Positions 13,592 through 15,042 of a stretch of DNA of 15,042 nucleotides are shown here, in pieces. The notes under the pieces were generated by a model. The model worked only from the letters and a program-made list of their open reading frames with translations. It did not search any database and was not told the DNA's origin. How positions within the stretch are numbered: the first letter of the stretch is position 1; each line of letters opens with the position of its first letter. Origin of the DNA: VAZQ01 sp035552735 (GTDB lineage: Bacteria; Pseudomonadota; Alphaproteobacteria; Rhizobiales; Xanthobacteraceae); the NCBI GenBank assembly GCA_035552735.1, contig DASZKX010000015.1, positions 1 to 15,042 of the forward strand, written 5' to 3'. A program made the translations under genes and the position numbers.

Positions 13592-15003
13592 GCGGCAGCT
13601 CCTTCACGGGTGGCCCGGCTGGTGGAGAGGATGTGGCGCTCGACCTGCGCCTGGTCGGCCGGCAACGGGGTGACGCGTTCGGGGCGATCGAGCAGACCGG
13701 CAAGCCAATCGGGCAGCGGCGGCCGGATGCCGCACGCGGCTTCCATGGCGTCCGGAAACTTGGCCGCATGGGCGGTGCCCAGCACGATCATCGGAACCTT
13801 GCGATCCCGCGTTTCCTTCTCGGCGACCGCCACGCCGACGGCGGTATGGGGATCGATGAAATGTCCGCTCTCCCGCAGCACCGTACGGATGCTGGCGGCG
13901 GTCTCCTCGACGTCGGCGCGACCGGCGGAGAAGTTCGCCCGCAGGCGCGAGAGTGCCGATGCCGAGAGCACGAACCGCCGCGATTGGGCGAGCGAGGCCA
14001 TCAGGGCGCGCACCGGCCGCGGGTCGCGATCATAGACGTCGAACAGGATGCGCTCGAAATTGGACGCCACCTGGATATCCATGGAGGGCGAGGCCGTCGG
14101 TATCACCTCGCGCAGCTCGTAGGTGCCGGTCGCCAGCGTGCGCGCCAGGATGTCGTTGACATTGGTGGCGATCACCAGCCGATCGATCGGCAGGCCCATC
14201 CGCAGCGCCACGTAGCCCGCGTAGACGTCGCCGAAATTCCCGGTCGGCACCGTGAACGCGACCTTGCGGTACGGGGCGCCGAGCGCGACCGCCGCCGTGA
14301 AGTAGTAGACGACCTGCGCCGCGATACGCGCCCAGTTGATGGAATTGACGCCCGAGAGCGCGACCCGGTCGCGGAAGGCGTGATGGTTGAACATCGCCTT
14401 CGCGAGCGCCTGGCAGTCGTCGAAGGTGCCCTCGATGGCGATCGCATGGACATTGTCGTCGGTCGCCGTGGTCATCATGCGCCGTTGCACGTCCGAGACC
14501 CGGCCATGCGGGAACAGCACGAACAGGTCGGCGCGCGCGCGGCCGCGGAACGCCTCGATGGCGGCGCCGCCGGTATCGCCCGAGGTCGCCACGATGATGG
14601 TGGTGCGCTCGCCGCGCGCCGCGAGGTCGTGGTCCATGAGCCGGCCGAGGAGCTGCATGGCCAGATCCTTGAAGGCCAGCGTCGGTCCATGGAACAGCTC
14701 GAGCACAAAATCCCCGACCCCGAGTTGCGTCAGCGGAGCGACCGCGGGGTGGCGAAAGTTTCCATAGGCCTCGCGCGCCATGCGGGCGAGGTCGTGCTCC
14801 GCGATGGCGTCGCCCACGAACGGACGCATCACCTCGACCGCCACTTCCGCGTAAGGCCGCCCCGCAAAGCCCGCGATTGCGGCCGGCTCGAGCCGTGGCC
14901 AAGCCTCCGGCACATAGAGGCCGCCATCGCGGGCAAGGCCGGCCAGCATCGCCTCGCCGAAGCCGAGCGGCGGGGCCTCGCCCCGGGTTGAGACATAGCG
15001 CAC
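13588..15003 (-). CDS. thrC: Threonine synthase
   Basis: PLP enzyme converting O-phosphohomoserine to threonine, the last step of threonine synthesis. 471 residues, full length for the fungal/alphaproteobacterial type. N-terminal MRYVSTRGEAPPLGF with GLARDGGLYVPEAWP is diagnostic; the PLP lysine is Lys112 in FHGPTLAFKDLAMQ. Next come ATSGDTGGAAIEAF (substrate phosphate and PLP binding), GVNSINWARIAAQ, VPTGNFGDVYAGY and ASNFERILFD. The start is GTG at 15003, chosen because homology begins exactly there; no ATG is available. Only 39 bases of upstream sequence are in the window, so its promoter cannot be judged. First gene of a coupled unit with the M16 peptidase. Confidence 0.96.
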   Translation of the reverse strand: MRYVSTRGEAPPLGFGEAMLAGLARDGGLYVPEAWPRLEPAAIAGFAGRPYAEVAVEVMRPFVGDAIAEHDLARMAREAYGNFRHPAVAPLTQLGVGDFVLELFHGPTLAFKDLAMQLLGRLMDHDLAARGERTTIIVATSGDTGGAAIEAFRGRARADLFVLFPHGRVSDVQRRMMTTATDDNVHAIAIEGTFDDCQALAKAMFNHHAFRDRVALSGVNSINWARIAAQVVYYFTAAVALGAPYRKVAFTVPTGNFGDVYAGYVALRMGLPIDRLVIATNVNDILARTLATGTYELREVIPTASPSMDIQVASNFERILFDVYDRDPRPVRALMASLAQSRRFVLSASALSRLRANFSAGRADVEETAASIRTVLRESGHFIDPHTAVGVAVAEKETRDRKVPMIVLGTAHAAKFPDAMEAACGIRPPLPDWLAGLLDRPERVTPLPADQAQVERHILSTSRATREGAAA

Positions 15004-15042
15004 GGTTGGATTTCCAGGCTCTCGTTTGGGCTGATCGCACGG

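Noticed and set aside
13633..14991. 452-codon plus-strand frame opposite thrC
   Set aside because: Shadow of a well-recognised threonine synthase.

Overview
The window looks like the chromosome of an alphaproteobacterium, probably of the Hyphomicrobiales (Bradyrhizobium / Xanthobacter-like relatives). This is inferred from three things: high GC with long antisense shadow ORFs, a 5-aminolevulinate synthase (the C4 route to haem), and an F0 ATP synthase operon that carries both b' and b and is not followed by the F1 genes. The thrC / M16 peptidase / GNAT trio is also an arrangement I associate with that order. No rRNA, tRNA, CRISPR array, insertion sequence or phage gene was found.

Layout. At 1-1392 (minus) lies an IlvD/Edd-type dehydratase cut by the left edge. 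It diverges from an unusual 781-residue chemoreceptor (1558-3903, plus) whose C-terminal half is a UrtA-like urea/amide-binding domain. hemA follows (4067-5296, plus) and converges on a minus-strand AbrB-type membrane protein (5313-6422). Upstream of that gene is a short repeat-rich spacer with tandem UUCG-type hairpins. Next comes a minus-strand pair: a YjbQ-family enzyme, translationally coupled to a small exported coiled-coil protein. A 350-base divergent spacer carries a good sigma-70 promoter and a repeated palindromic element ahead of the F0 operon atpI-atpB-atpE-atpF'(b')-atpF(b) (8063-10593, plus).

From 10611 to the right edge everything is on the minus strand: a 29-codon single-TM microprotein gene, a lipoprotein of unknown function, a RimJ-like acetyltransferase, an M16 zinc peptidase and thrC. 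thrC and the peptidase overlap by ATGA.

Most genes are housekeeping: ATP synthase membrane sector, haem synthesis, threonine synthesis and protein processing. The points worth a second look are the chemoreceptor with a probably cytoplasmic ligand-binding domain, the unannotated microprotein opposite the end of the atp operon, the repeats with two tiny ORFs in the atpI leader, and the tandem hairpins near 6520.
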